Shown: positions 12,276 to 24,373 of the stretch, one piece after another
Layout: each line of letters starts with the position of its first letter
Numbering within the stretch: position 1 is the stretch's first letter
NCBI GenBank assembly: GCA_039545295.1
Contig: BCIK01000003.1
Span: 372,001-436,000 of the forward strand
From: Udeniomyces pyricola
Lineage: Eukaryota > Basidiomycota > Tremellomycetes > Cystofilobasidiales > Mrakiaceae
Reading direction: 5' to 3'
Length of the DNA: 64,000 bases
Notes under the pieces: model-generated
Told to the model about the DNA's origin: nothing
The model's input: the letters and a program-made list of their open reading frames with translations, nothing else
Databases searched by the model: none
Made by a program: the position numbers and the translations under genes

Positions 12276-15200
12276 TCACATGAACAAGTTTTCTGCCAGT
12301 TTCCTCTCTTCCTCATCCTCAATCCTTCCTGCTCTCTCCATGACATCCACACTCGTCATCACCTTTCCTCCCCTCTCAAACACCCCCTCTCTCGGTGGAG
12401 ACGACGGTCGAGCGACGGCGTTGGGCCCTCCACCCCCTGGCGAAGTCACTGCGCCCGAGATGGAGAGACCGCGAAGGCCAGCAGGGTAGCTCGCCCCGAA
12501 AGAAGGCTGGGTGTGTGAGTGAGGCGTTTGAGGCGTTTGAGGCGAAGTTGCTGCCGTTGTATTCGGGCCAAGATTGGGCGTATGGTGATGAGATGAGACA
12601 GCGTTATTAGATGCATGATGCTCACCCGTGGAGGTTGCTGCCGTTAAGCCTGAGCCACCCAGACCACCTGCCGTGAGAGGGGTGTTGAGGGCCTTTTTCC
12701 ATCCCGTCATGCCACGCTTGAGCTTGCTAACGACACCCGAAGAGCCCGTGTCAAGTTCTTTAGGCATCGGTCTACTGAGTACTTCCCACGGATCGAGTGG
12801 GCCCGAATCTCTATGCTGATTGACCTCTCGGCGGATAGCGCTCCAGCCGTTACCAGTTTGGGCAGGAGGGCTGGTATGCGTAGTCGATGCGGAGGATGAG
12901 GAATCAGGCGAGGTCGTGGACGTGAGATTGGGTAGTCTGCTTGATGGACTCGAAGATGGTTGAGGGGTCGGTTGTGCGGGATGTGAGAAGTGCGAAACAT
13001 CTTTGGGAGGTGCAGCAGGTGGTGGTGGTGAGCGGGAGCGGGTGCGGGGTCCAGAATTAGCTCGAGGTCGGACCGCAAACGTCAATGGAATGGAGGAGGC
13101 CGACGATACCGAGTCGAAAGATGATTGGGAGGGAGCGACGGTATGCGAAACAAAAGCAGGTAGCGGTCTGGCCGCGTTGATGTCAGTGACGGTCGTTCGG
13201 ACAGCAGAATCAGGCTGCTGAGAGTTTGAGCTGACAAAGCTTGTCGATGGATCTTTAGCTGAGCCTGGTGGTACATAGATTTGAGTCTGAGGTACCGAGT
13301 GAAAGGGTTGAGAAGATGGATGCGTTGGGAGATGCGGACCAGCGTAAGGCTTTGCTGGAAGAGCCGGGGCTATATGATGAGGGTAGGAAGGCGATGCAAG
13401 ACTGATGGATGCTTGAGAAGCCGGTATATGGGCACGCGTTATCGCAGGTGAGGTGGCGGACACATGTGTGTTGCTGGCAACTCCTAGCTGGGGCTTGACT
13501 GAATCGCCTGAGACGAGACTCGCGGGGGGGTGAGCCGAGCCAAGAGAAGGAGGCGGGGACGCGTCGGACGTGCAGATGGTCGAGGCCACCGTTGCTTCGG
13601 ATGACGATGTCGATTTAGGGGCCTGGATTGAAGCCATGTTTCGACGGTCACCGAGCTGATCTTCGTTGCCGGACAACTCTCTTGGCGTCGGTCGCTCGTC
13701 GTGTTGCTTAGATTGGTATGAGCCGTGCCTGGAACCTAGAATGGGGTGAGGTTCATCGTCAGGTCGAGAAACTGCCGATGTTGGGCCAAGAATATCGTCG
13801 TAGAAGCTGTATGTCGAGATTCGGGCATCAGTCGCTGGAGGCCGCATCGAGAACGGCGAAGTTTCAACGGGAGGAAGAAGCGGGGGCTGGGCCGTTGCTG
13901 TAGGCGTGATGGTGGTGGATGTCGACTCGACCGTGACATCGTTGGAACGCATAGCGGATGGAGTTGGCGTAGGACTTGTGAGGGAAGACGTAAAGCTTGG
14001 CAGGGTGGCTGGCGAAGTAGACGATGAGGGCGGAGCCGAGGATGTGACGAGAGCTGCATTCGAAGTAGGATTGTAGAGCGGCACAAACGAAAAGATGTAT
14101 GTGTGAGCTATGAATCTACGTATTGGTTACAAGATACGAGATACTCATCAAGAGATGCCTACCATCTCCTTCGGTTACCAAGTAGAGAGAATCTCCTCCC
14201 TTCCCGAATTCGAACAGTCGGCCATCAATAAGCACCCTTCGTCTAGTCGATCCCGGAACCTCTTTCGACGAGTAGCTTTCGTAGTCACCTGGACCGACGG
14301 GATTCTTGTAGGCAGAGTTGCTCCATTGGTGAGATATCGCAGTATGCGGAAGTCCTTCCTCTTGACTTGATTCCGGGGTACTGGTGAGGTTTGGTGATGC
14401 CCCTGATCGATTTGGACTTCGGCTGCGCGTGCGCTGAGATCGCTCGTCATGATGTTCAGCAGAGGGTGATGGAAGAGCCGATAGCTGTTGGGACTGATGC
14501 TGGTAAGACTTTTGGTGTTGAAGCTGATGTTGCCGATGCGGAGACGCTTGCCGTTGCTGCTGGCTCGGATGAGGTCGGGGCTGGACCAGGGCTGGGGAGC
14601 CGAGCATCTGCCGAGCAAGCGTCCTGGATCGATTGAGGGCGGCGGGGTCCTTGAGTGTCGGAACAAACGACTGGTGCTGCTGTCGACTGGGAGATGGGGG
14701 AGGTACATGTGAGGCTGGTTGAGAAGCAGCGGAAGAGGAAGTTGTGGTGCTTGTGCCAGACGTGTTGGAAGGATACAGATGGAGCGCCGGTCGAAGGCCG
14801 GCCGGATCCGCGACCGTGCTCGGTCTTTGCGCCGCCTCTCGTTGAGGAGACATCCGGTTCGTCTGAGACAAGAAGGAAGAGAGTGAATTGGAGTGACCAT
14901 GCGATGAGGATGAGGGGGTCATGCGGGCCGATGGTGAAGAGGTCGAGGGGGAGGGTGAAAGCCCCGATGGGCTTTGCGGCTGTTGCCGATCCTTGCTTGA
15001 GGACGGCAAGTACGACAACAGAGAAAGCCGTTTAGATCGTTTGGCCGAGAGCTGCTTCTCTGGTGGTGAGGGTGGCTGCGAGGTTGACGGATGCGAGAGC
15101 CGGTCGGTGCGTTGAAGGAGGGAGTCAACCTCGGCTGAGGACAAGGCCGAGACGGACCGTCCACGGGGGGCAGCAGACTCGTGTGACAAGGCGATAGTAT

Positions 15201-15642
15201 GGATGTGCTGACGTTCGGTCTGGGCAAGCGTTGCGGGATTCATCTCGCTTGATAGAGGGTTAGAAAGGTGGAAGATTCCGTTAGGTCCGTTCGAGGGTCG
15301 GCGTGAAGACGAGGGTGAAGATGAGTAGGGTGACGGTGCCGGTCTAAAGAAGATTGAAGGGGTCAGGGCGGGGGAAGATGATTTTGGAGCGCGAGTCGGG
15401 CACAGGGGGGTTAACGGTTTTTTTAATAGCCAAGGGAGGAGGAATAGAGCCGGATCAGTTGTCGTTGGTGAGGGAGATGAGTGGTGGGATATATGTCTAT
15501 GTTGTAGAGCGTGTAAGGGGCGAAGCGATTGAGATGGACTGTGATCAGGAGCTTACGCAGTTGGACCCGAGGGATCACGTTGGCGTGGGGCAGTACCAGG
15601 GCTAGGACTAGATGTTGGGTTGGGGGAGTAGTCGTGAACCAT
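12276..15642 (-). CDS. Large Ser/Pro-rich disordered protein, unknown function
   Basis: I do not recognise this gene. An upstream exon, 15557-15642 beginning MVHDYSPNPTSSPSPG, joins in frame through a GTAAGC donor to an exon beginning at 15343, so translation probably starts at 15642 and not at the Met at 15243. A third junction (donor GTAGGC near 14159) joins LYLVTEGD to HTYIFSFVPLYNP. The product has about 1040 residues. Almost all of it is Ser, Pro, Thr and Gln; the two parts that look folded or conserved are RRRVLIDGRLFEFGKGGDSLYLVTEGDAHTY (quoted here only as RVLIDGRLFEFG and SLYLVTEGD) and the end VMERAGRIEDEEERKLAENL. It shares a 329-bp divergent promoter with the SYLF gene. Possibly a regulatory or cell-polarity scaffold, but this is a guess. 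Confidence 0.7.
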
Positions 15643-15971
15643 GCAAGCGATGGAACTAGAGACTGCTTGAAGGTGAGAATGAGGATGAGGATGAGGATGA
15701 ATGGATGATGATGATGATAGGACGGGGGGGAGGATGCTGAATGATGATCATATATACGTTGATGGCAATGAACGAGACGTGATCAAGCCAGACCAGACCA
15801 GACCAGACCAGACATCCAGAGTCGCGGGAATGTCCGCCATAAACGTCACACTCATCCAGCCAGATCCGTCCAGCCAGCCAGCCAGCCAACGCAACGTCCA
15901 TATTCAAGCCCCATCATCATCATCACCACCATCTGCTCCCCATCATCCACTCAACCCAACCATCCTTGGCC
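15643..15971. promoter_or_regulatory. Divergent promoter with two short tandem repeats
   Basis: 329 bp between two divergent starts. Two microsatellite-like arrays sit inside: CCAGA units at 15788-15814 and CAGC units at 15871-15889. ATG-like trinucleotide runs (GATGAG, GATGAT) lie at 15683-15720 on the side nearer the minus-strand gene. Confidence 0.6.
15788..15814 (+). repeat. CCAGA tandem repeat (about 5 units)
   Basis: Five consecutive CCAGA units in the divergent promoter. Units are perfect. Length is likely to vary between strains. Confidence 0.9.
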
Positions 15972-17872
15972 ATGTCATTCTGGAAAAAAGTCCAAGCCGG
16001 CGCCCAGCAGGGCATCAGTCAAACCACCACCTTTCTTGCAGTGCGTTGTCGTTCTCCGTAAAACCAAACCATGAACCATCTCTGACCAAACCGCTCATCC
16101 CCTGCCTCCTCCCCATCCGCCGCATTCGATCCCCTCAGGACAGCGGCACCATCCTCGGCGCCCAAGCTGGCAGTGCTAAGCTCAAGTTTACCCTTCAGGG
16201 ACAGTGCGATGAGGCTGCCAAGATCCTCACCTCGTTTCTCGGTACGCTCTTTCATCAGGCTCACTCCATCACCACAGCTATCTATCTGCCATCTCGCGAG
16301 TTCACGCAAGGGCTTGATCCTTCCTGTCATCATACCCCTCTTCCTCTATGATGATTGCTTGACGCTGATCCGATGTCTACATTCTCAACGTATCATCCCC
16401 TTCGGTCTGAAGCGGATCCCCATCACCCCGAGTCGGCCTTGAATGGTGGGCTTCTGTTGTTGCAATGGGTATCTTCTGTCTGCAACAGGTCCGGCTTCTC
16501 CAACTAACCCCTTTGTTGAAAAATAAACTAAAATATTACATCCGTAGCTATCCCCAAAGGTTTGTCCGCGTCCACGTACACATGTGATTGACCGATGCCC
16601 AGAATGTGTGACAGCTGACAGAATGGATGGATCTCACCGTTTGACCGCCTTGACTGTCTTCGGTCACTCCAGCTGTCCTTCTCAACGCCAAAGGTCTCGC
16701 CGTGTTCACCGTTTGGAAAGCAGGCTTCGTCTTCTCTGGCCGGGGAGGCACGGGTCTTGTCGTTTCGAGGCTGCCGGATGGGTCCTGGTCGGCTCCTTCG
16801 CTCATCGCGACGGGTGGTGTTGGATGGGGAGTTCAAGTCGGAGCGGACGTTTCCGACTTTGTTGTTGTTCTCAACACGGATGAGGCTGTCAAGGCATTCA
16901 CGTACGGAGGAAACGTTACCATCGGAGGTAAAGATCAATGTTGTCACGAATGGTCAGACGTAACCACGTTTATCAGTACGATGCTGACCATCCGATTCTT
17001 CCAAAAATCGACACCGACCGTCGACTCGCCATGTCCGATCCAACTGATTTTTGACGATCTCACACAGGTAGTATCAGCGCGAGTGCTGGTCCTATCGGCA
17101 CTGGGGGCTCTGTTCAAGCTGCCCTCGCTAGCCCGGCCGCTATGTTCTCTTACTCTAAGAGTAAAGGTCTCTTTGCCGGCATGAGCCTCGAGGTAAGTCG
17201 GGTCGTGCATTCAACACCTACGTACGTGCGGGATAGCTGAAAACGGTCACATCTGTCTCTGTATCTCATAGGGAACTATTTTGATCGAGAGGAAGGATGC
17301 CAACAAAGGTATGTGTCATTGCTTCGACCATACCCGCGAAATCATCAGGTTCTCAAGCTGATAAATGTCGTTTTCGCATGGTTGGCATCAGAATTCTACG
17401 GCTCGGCAATCCCTGCCCGAGACATTTTGTCTGGCCGTGTTCCTCCACCCGAAATTGCGTCTCGTGAGTCTGACTTTTTTTTGTGTGAGAACGTTTGCGA
17501 CGAAGTCAGCGTGGCACAGAGGTGGGACATTAGGACTGCCGACTGATTCCTCTGTTTTGAATTTTGTTCTTGCTGTTTGGTGCGTCGACAGGCATGTACG
17601 AAGTCATTGAGGCAGCAGAGGGAATCGACGAGTCTTCTGTGCCATCTTCAGCCTATGTTCCCTCTGCAGACGGGTCTTCTCACAACTCCATTCTTGGCTC
17701 GCAATCGAATGCGGCGGGTGGCTATGCTGTCAATGCTGGCGCTGGAGGTATTGGCGGTGGACACACGGTCTTTGACGCGGACGAGGCCCATGTGGCGCCG
17801 ACGGCGGTGCTTCCAGCTGGGTCAGTTAGGAAGGATGAGAAGGCTTCGGCAGCTCCTGCGGGAGAGTTTTGA
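15972..17872 (+). CDS. SYLF-domain (Ysc84/SH3YL1-type) lipid-binding protein
   Basis: The SYLF domain binds phosphoinositides and, in Ysc84, actin at endocytic sites. Exons 15972-16040, 16139-16241, 16548-16559, 16694-16927, 17068-17192, 17272-17308, 17392-17463 and 17592-17872 sum to 933 nt, or 310 residues, with every phase matching. The sequence reads CDEAAKILTSFLAIPKGLAV, then GFVFSGRGGTGLVVSR, GGVGWGVQVGADVSDFV, ASAGPIGTGG, MFSYSKSKGLFAGMSLEG and NKEFYGSAIPARDILSG. These are the standard SYLF blocks. Exon 3 is 12 nt. The C-terminus after MYEVIEAAEG is a Gly/Ala-rich tail with no SH3 domain, unlike yeast Ysc84. Cytoplasmic face of membranes is expected. Confidence 0.93.
16548..16559 (+). 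other. 12-nt micro-exon of the SYLF gene
   Basis: GTAG|CTATCCCCAAAG|GTTTGT. It encodes the AIPK of the conserved SFLAIPKGLAV; skipping it would delete exactly four residues without a frameshift. Confidence 0.85.
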
Positions 17873-18439
17873 GAGGGGAGCGAATATATAGGGTCAAGGT
17901 TATTATACGGCCGGTCATGTTTTTTTTTTTTCTTCTTTTTTTCTTTCTAATATGAAGGATGAATGATTCAGTTCCGTCTGCCGTAATTGGGCCGCAATAC
18001 ATATATATATATATCAGGGAAGAACGCAAGAGAACGATCCATCGTCGGTCAACTAATTGGACGATGGAGATGATGGAGATACTGGTGATCGAAGGCGCGA
18101 CGTCGGTGGTTATACCTATTAGAACGAAGAACCGATGTTTTCGGCTGAGGTCGGGCCGAGATTGAGAATGGAATTTTGGGTCGAGTTGGCAAAGTTGGGT
18201 GAAGGAGCGAAGGGGATTGGTTGATCAAGCAACTTGAAGCAACAGCAAGCGCAAGCTGTGAATTATAACAACTCAATCCTCTCACTAGAATTCATCAAGT
18301 TAAGTCTAGTCCGTTCGCATTTCATCATCCATCACATCTCAACGTACCCTCACCCCTATCATCCAGCTGGCCGACCCTTTCTGTCCGATATCCGACTCCT
18401 GATTTTTCTCACCTTCACTACATTCATTGATCGCCATCC
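17873..18439. other. Intergenic region before TAM41
   Basis: 567 bp between the SYLF stop and the TAM41 start, both on the plus strand. It holds a TA dinucleotide run at about 18000-18013 and a T-rich tract near 17921-17947. No gene is visible. Confidence 0.5.
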
Positions 18440-21029
18440 ATGCCTTCCAGCTTGCTTTGCACCTCCCACGCCATTTCGTCCCTCCGCCGGCTTTCCAGGC
18501 CTCCCCACCCTTTCTCGCTCCTGCTCTCCCTTCATTCTCCCCCTTTTGTTGCACCCTCTTCACAGCATCAACACCACCACTATCATCCCCATGCCCTCTC
18601 TCGCACCTACACCTCGAGCTCTCCTGCCCCTGCTCCCAAGCCTATACCTTCTGACTCCATAGCAACATCCCCTTTGCCCTCTCATGGCCTCAAACCTCGT
18701 CGGTTGACAAACCCCCTTCATCAAGGACCGCAGTACCATCCTCCATTGCCTCCCGGCTTTGGTAGCAACCAGAACGCCCCTGTCTCGGACCAGACACTCC
18801 AGAAGCTCCAATCGACCGTCGCCCATTTTAGAGCGCCCATCAGATATGCTTTTGCCTATGGCTCGGGCATCTACCCTCAAGTCGGCTATGCTTCGGTCAC
18901 TCCGACCTCGGCGAGCAACGCAGACAGCAACGACCCATCTCATCCCTCTTCGACTCTTTCCACCCCTCCCAAAAAGGACAAAGAACCCATGCTCGACTTC
19001 ATTTTTGCGACGACCCATCCTGCTCATTTCCATTCCATCAACCTCGCCCAAAACCCGACGCATTACCCGTTTTATATGCGCTGGCTCGGGAGCTCAGCCA
19101 TCGCGTGGTTGCAGGAGAACACGTCGTTTGGCGCAGGCGTTTGGTTCAATGCATTTTGTGAGGTCAATGGTCGGGTGAGTAGTCTGATCGTCGTTACAAG
19201 CGAGAGATTCATGAAAGGGAAAGAGGTAGCCTCGAGCTGATATATGACATCATCTTGATGGCTGTGTTTCTGGGTTCTTTCACTTTTTTTTTGTCCTTTT
19301 CTTCCTTTTCTTGCCTGCCGTCTGTTTGGTCCCATTGTTTCCAACTTTGTTCTTTGGACCCCCCCCTCCCGCTCCTCCCTCCTCTTCGTTGGTTTGGTTT
19401 TCTTATTGTTGTTGTCGGACAACTCTGATTGCGTCGCATGCACTTGCTCTGTCCGGAACACACCTTGACATCAATCTACGGCTGACAGTTGATCAAGTAC
19501 GGCGTCATCAGTGTCGATGCCCTCTGCAAGGACTTGATCGAATGGCAGACGCTCTACATCTCTGGTCGGATGCACAAACCCGTAAGGAATTTCCATTTGG
19601 TTTTATGAAACCTATTATTGCCTTCACATGGTTTGGCTCATATACCTCTTGACTTTGATCCGGCCGAACCTCTTCGACCCCGCCCTTTCAAATTCACCTC
19701 CCCCCCCCCCCCTTTACTCAATCCTACCATAGATTCGAATTCTGCGAGAAGACCCTCGTGTCAAACTCGCAAACCAAGTCAACTTGACGTCCGCCCTGCG
19801 CGTCGCCCTGTTGACGCTCCCCGAGACGTTCACGGAGAAGGAACTGTACGAACGAGTAGCGGGATTGAGCTATGCTGGTTTGTCCTTGGCGTCGTCTTTC
19901 GATGATGTCGGCTTCAGGAAACAGACGATGTATAGTTTCTCCAGAAGGGAAGAAGACGATTGGGGATCTGAGAGGGAGACTTGACGAGCATTTCTTATTG
20001 ATTGATTGATCAAATCCTTCTCTTCCCTTTCTTTTACCATCCTTCGCATTTACAAATTTGTTTGTTCTTTTGCAGGTGATCCTCGGATGTCAATTCCCGG
20101 GGCTGAGAACCCTCGCAAGGTCCTGAACATCGTTGATGCACAGATGGACCGATTCAAAGGGGTTTACGGCCGACTCCTGTCGGAACTCGACGGCTTGGCC
20201 GTGGTCGATGCGCCAGATGGCAAACTTCACGTACGTTCCTGTCGAGTTGAAAAGAGCGAGGGAGATAGGAGTGGAGGTTGTTGTTGAATGGGTTAGATGT
20301 GAACGGGGGTGGTTTGATCCATCATGGATTTCCTTTCCTTCTTGTTCAAAAAGTCGTTTTTCGTTCTCTGACTTGATCTCGTTGTTGTTTTCCAACCCGA
20401 TCTTACCTTCTTCCTTCCTGATGCTTTGCTTTCATCCTCTGCCTTTCTTGTCCTTGCGACTGGTTCGTTATCTGTGACGTTTGTTCCGTCCATACATTAG
20501 CAAGACCCGAGTCCGGAGCATCGCGCCCAACTCGCGCGCAAGCTCCCCAAGAAGCTCAAGCTCGCCATCCGGGCCCATTACGCCTCGCCCGACTCACCCC
20601 GCGAAGCTAACTCGGAAGAAGAAGAGGAGAAGCTGTGGGTTCGAATCGCTGGGGAAAAGTCGTTGGGGAAAGAGCTGATGTTGCGTAAGTCTGATTCTGT
20701 TTGATTTTCGGTTATCTCTGTTTCTTGCCTCTTCGTTTTCTGAGTGAGGACAGAGGGGAAGAGGGAGGGTGAGGGGTGCAGGAAAGGGTTGATGATAACA
20801 AGAGTTGACAAGAGACTGCTTTATTTCTTCCTTCCTTCTCTTTTCTCTGAACATTGTGCTTCTTTCCGACGTGGGGAAACGTATCACAGAGACGTCCAAC
20901 ATTACGCGCCGGCCGGCATTGATGCAGAGCTTCAAGGGACTCATCACTGCAGGCCCGCTCAAGAGCCTAACGTACAGCCTCGCCAAGTTTGGCAAGTGGT
21001 CCAAGGGGCGGAACCAGAAGTCGGGATAG
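18440..21029 (+). CDS. TAM41: Mitochondrial CDP-diacylglycerol synthase (TAM41/MMP37)
   Basis: Matrix-side inner-membrane enzyme that makes CDP-diacylglycerol from phosphatidic acid and CTP, the first step towards cardiolipin. Exons: 18440-19174, 19489-19581, 19733-19877, 20076-20230, 20501-20694 and 20890-21029. The first ~95 residues are Ser/Pro/His-rich, with hydrophobic and arginine residues early, consistent with a mitochondrial presequence. The nucleotidyltransferase core shows FAYGSGIYPQ, MLDFIFATTHP, INLAQNPTHY and the invariant GAGVWFNAF, followed by KYGVISVDALCKDLIEWQTLY, ALLTLPETFTEKELY, MSIPGAENPRKVLNIV and the end GPLKSLTYSLAKFGKWSKG. All junctions are in frame. The tafazzin gene of the same lipid pathway lies 15 kb away. 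Confidence 0.95.
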
Positions 21030-21376
21030 TGATGATGAATGATGTGATGATGATATGATGATGGGGGTGATGCTGAAGAGTTGAAGGATGCCGGGTTAGG
21101 AAGGGATGTATATATACCTATAACAGATATGTAACCTATCTATGTTTATATAGCAGAGCAGATAAACATCAAACTAGATGTTGAGGTTAACAAGGCAACT
21201 CGTCATTTGACGATGACAGTGCTCATCATCATTATCGACCCGGATGAAGGACAACCCTTGGACAAACGTCGAAAGTCCTAATCGGACGCGTCCAAGGCAA
21301 GGAAACTCGAAACGTTCGAGGGCGCTGTGGCGATGTTTCTCCTTTCGAACATCAACTCTCCCCTCCTCGCTCAACC

Positions 21377-23940
21377 ATGCCTGATCCTCTGACATACCTT
21401 CCGACCGAGATCTCCCTTCGAATCGCCCTTGCCCTCCCCCTTTCCTCCCTTCCTTCCTTCCTCGCCATCAACAAAGCCTACCACGCCCTCATCGCCTCGC
21501 ACGAATCCCTCATCTATTCCCGTCTCGCCGGGGCCGACATCTCCGTCGACGGCGGTAGGAAAGGAGAGACTGTTCAAGATAAGATTCATGGACCACTCCT
21601 TTGCCGGACGAAACAGGATCCGTCACAGGTGGAGGGGCTGCAGCGAGGAGAAGACGAGGATGGTCATCTCAGGTCGGGCGGGTTGAAAGATCAGTCGATC
21701 CAGAGCCAAGATTGGGAAGACGTCACGTCTTGGAAAGAATTCTGTGAGCCGGGCCTGCCCTTCTTCTTGTCTTTATCAATCCTTCTTGGTTCGAAACATC
21801 AGGGTCTTTTTTTTTTCTTTCTTCTTCTCCTTCCTCTGATTCATCATTCCGAACCCAATCTGACCAGCGGTGATTTTCTTTCATCTTCTCTTCCCTTTCT
21901 GATCATGTGAGGCCGTCGCCAGACTCTACTTGCGCGTAACAGCGTGAACGCCAGCGCGTGGCAAACCCGGCATTATTCGCGCGACAAGCTCGTCTGGAGA
22001 CTCAAAGTTGACTTGGCCCAGCGTTTGCTCATCACCACGCGACATACCATCGGACTCAGCGTCGTAGATATCGATACGGGAGAGGCTCTTTGGGACCTCG
22101 TCAGGGTGAGTTGAGTTTGGGGCAATAGACGTCAAGAGCGGCAGAGAGAGATAAGCTAGCCCCGGGACCGACACGTCTTTGTTCCCCCATCAAGCAGCTA
22201 TACTCATGAACTCAACCTTCACCCTGTCGTGCCCATTCCAGAGCGGTGATCAGATCGTTCGGCCTTTTGCTCACCTCGAATACGACGAAGGCATCATGGT
22301 CTTTGATCGCGGCTCGGACGAGCTCGAAGTTTGGCAACGCAGCAACCTCACAGATCCTTTGGCGGCTCGAGGTCACTTCACATTCATCGGCCTCGTCCCA
22401 TCGGTAGAAGGCATGCGTGGATTCCACCTCAAAGCTGGGTAGGTAGTGGGGTTTGGCTCCTCCTGAATCGATGGTCGGTTCACCTCGGAATGAAAGGCTT
22501 ACGTCGCCCTTGCCTACTTCTTTCTTGGCTCGATCACGGACATCCCCTCATCACGTCTTTTGACATTCGCAGGATACTCGCCATCGTCTCTCAGCTCGGC
22601 ACGACTAACTACTACTCCGTCCAAACCTCTCGACCTACTCATCTTCGCACCCTGACCCACTCGCGCGGTGCCATTGGTTACCTCGATAAAGACGACGACG
22701 CCCTCGTCCTCTGCCACGGGACCGCTATTCGTCTCTACGACCCTCTGACGGGCGACGAAAAAGCCTCGTTCCCTCCTCCCGCTTTGAGGACGTCGGGTGA
22801 GTCTTTGGCGTTGCAACATTACGTCGTGCCGTCACCAAAGGAGAACGAAGCCGATCCCGACGCACCCGTGTTGGCGACACAAATAGTCTCGATGGGTCGG
22901 CTGCCCGTCACATCGAGTTTGGCCAGTTCTCAGGCAGGTGGAGCGGAAGGTGAAGTGGATAATGAGGAGGGAGATTGGCAGTCGTGTCATATTGATGGGC
23001 CGTACCTCGTCGCTCTATCTAAACGCCATCGGGTGCTCGTTTGCTCCGATTACCGGGCCGTCATGGCAGCAAGAGAAGGCAGAGAGAGGGAGGAGGTTTG
23101 GATGAAGACGACGAGTGTGTTTGAAGTGCCGAGGATTCATCAGTTAGAGGAAGATGAATATGAGGAGGAAAGCTCGAATTGGTTAAGCGTCCAGGGGGGT
23201 CGAGCTGCTTTTGGCGCTGGGTGAGTACAAGATTTCTTTTCTATCTTTTTTTTTTTTTAAATGTATGTGGTTGGATGGTTAGCTATGAGTGAAGCTGACT
23301 CTGAGCTGTTGCAACGAATCATCTTTTTCCTTTTTCTTTTTACCTTTTATATATATATATATACTTTTGTCGTCTTATTTGTTCATGGCTTTCTTGACTC
23401 TTCAGTCATCATGTCCTTATCCTCACTCTTCCCCTTCCGGGTCTCACCAGCTACCGGCTCCCATCAAGCCCGACCCATCCAGCCTACCCACCCGTGCTCG
23501 CCCTCCCAACGATAGCGCCGATCCCCATCTCATGCCTTGCCCTCACGCCTACGGGTCTCTTCACGACCGCTGGTCACGTCGCGTTCGAAAACAGGACCAG
23601 CAGTCGGACCCGTATGCCTCACGTGTCGAAAGGCGTGGTATGCGCTTGGTTCGATGCGAGGGAGGATCTGACCCAAGGTCGGAGAGAAGACGATGAGGAC
23701 GATGAGGATTGGGAGGATGAAGAGGATGATGATGATGATGAGGTGGATGATTTTGGAGAAGTTGGAGAGGTAGATGAGGATGAGGATGAGGATGGTGAGG
23801 AGGTGTATGAAGAGGACGATCAGGTTGGGGACTTGGAGGACGAGGACGGGGACGAGATCGACGAAGCGGCAATGGCTGAGCTCATAGCGGCGGTAGCAGA
23901 GAATCCTCAAATCGTGCTGAACAATTGGTTGGGGAACTGA
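21377..23940 (+). CDS. F-box protein with beta-propeller-like middle and acidic tail
   Basis: The N-terminus LTYLPTEISLRIALALPLSSL looks like an F-box, which would link a substrate to an SCF ubiquitin ligase through Skp1. Exon joints that hold the frame are near 21744 (TTC T|GTGAGC), 22107, 22441 (GCTGG|GTAGGT) and 23222, and the last exon starts at 23406. The middle, with segments LLITTRHTIGLSVVDIDTG, EGIMVFDRGSDELEVW, ALVLCHGTAIRLYDPLTG and PYLVALSKRHRVLVCSDY, resembles WD/propeller strands of a Fbw-like protein. After the final strand LALTPTGLFTTAG comes a strongly acidic stretch of Asp and Glu coded by 23690-23870. The substrate is unknown. The F-box call rests on the short N-terminal match. 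Confidence 0.75.
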
Positions 23941-24373
23941 AGAGGGAAGTTGAAGAAGACATGTATTGTAGGGTTGAGTATGAAGGCATGGATGGGTGAA
24001 GAGGCCGAGGTGGCGCATCGTAGGACGATGGCAGGGTTTAGACCAGGCCGATCGTCGCGAAGGGGCCAGGATGGATTGACGTGGATGATGAACAGTGGTT
24101 TGACTGTATCGATACAGATGTGCAGATTTTCGTCTTTCTTCGTTGGGTCGGCTCTATTGGGACTTGGCCCGCCGAGCTTTGAAAAGACCATCTGAAGAAG
24201 AAGACAGAGAAAAGAGTAAGCTAGTGTACGTGACCCGCGGGCGGTCGGGTTTTGCCGGGACGGTCCACGTCCTCGTGCGACGTGATCTTGATCATCGTCG
24301 ACCTCCATCGCCTTATACACCTCTCGACCACGATCTCTCTCAAACATCTCGTTCTCCTTTAGCGTATCCGATC

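Noticed and set aside
23690..23880. GATGAG-type repeat array as a possible satellite or CRISPR
   Set aside because: It encodes the acidic tail of the F-box protein; the repeats are codons for Asp and Glu with no constant spacers.
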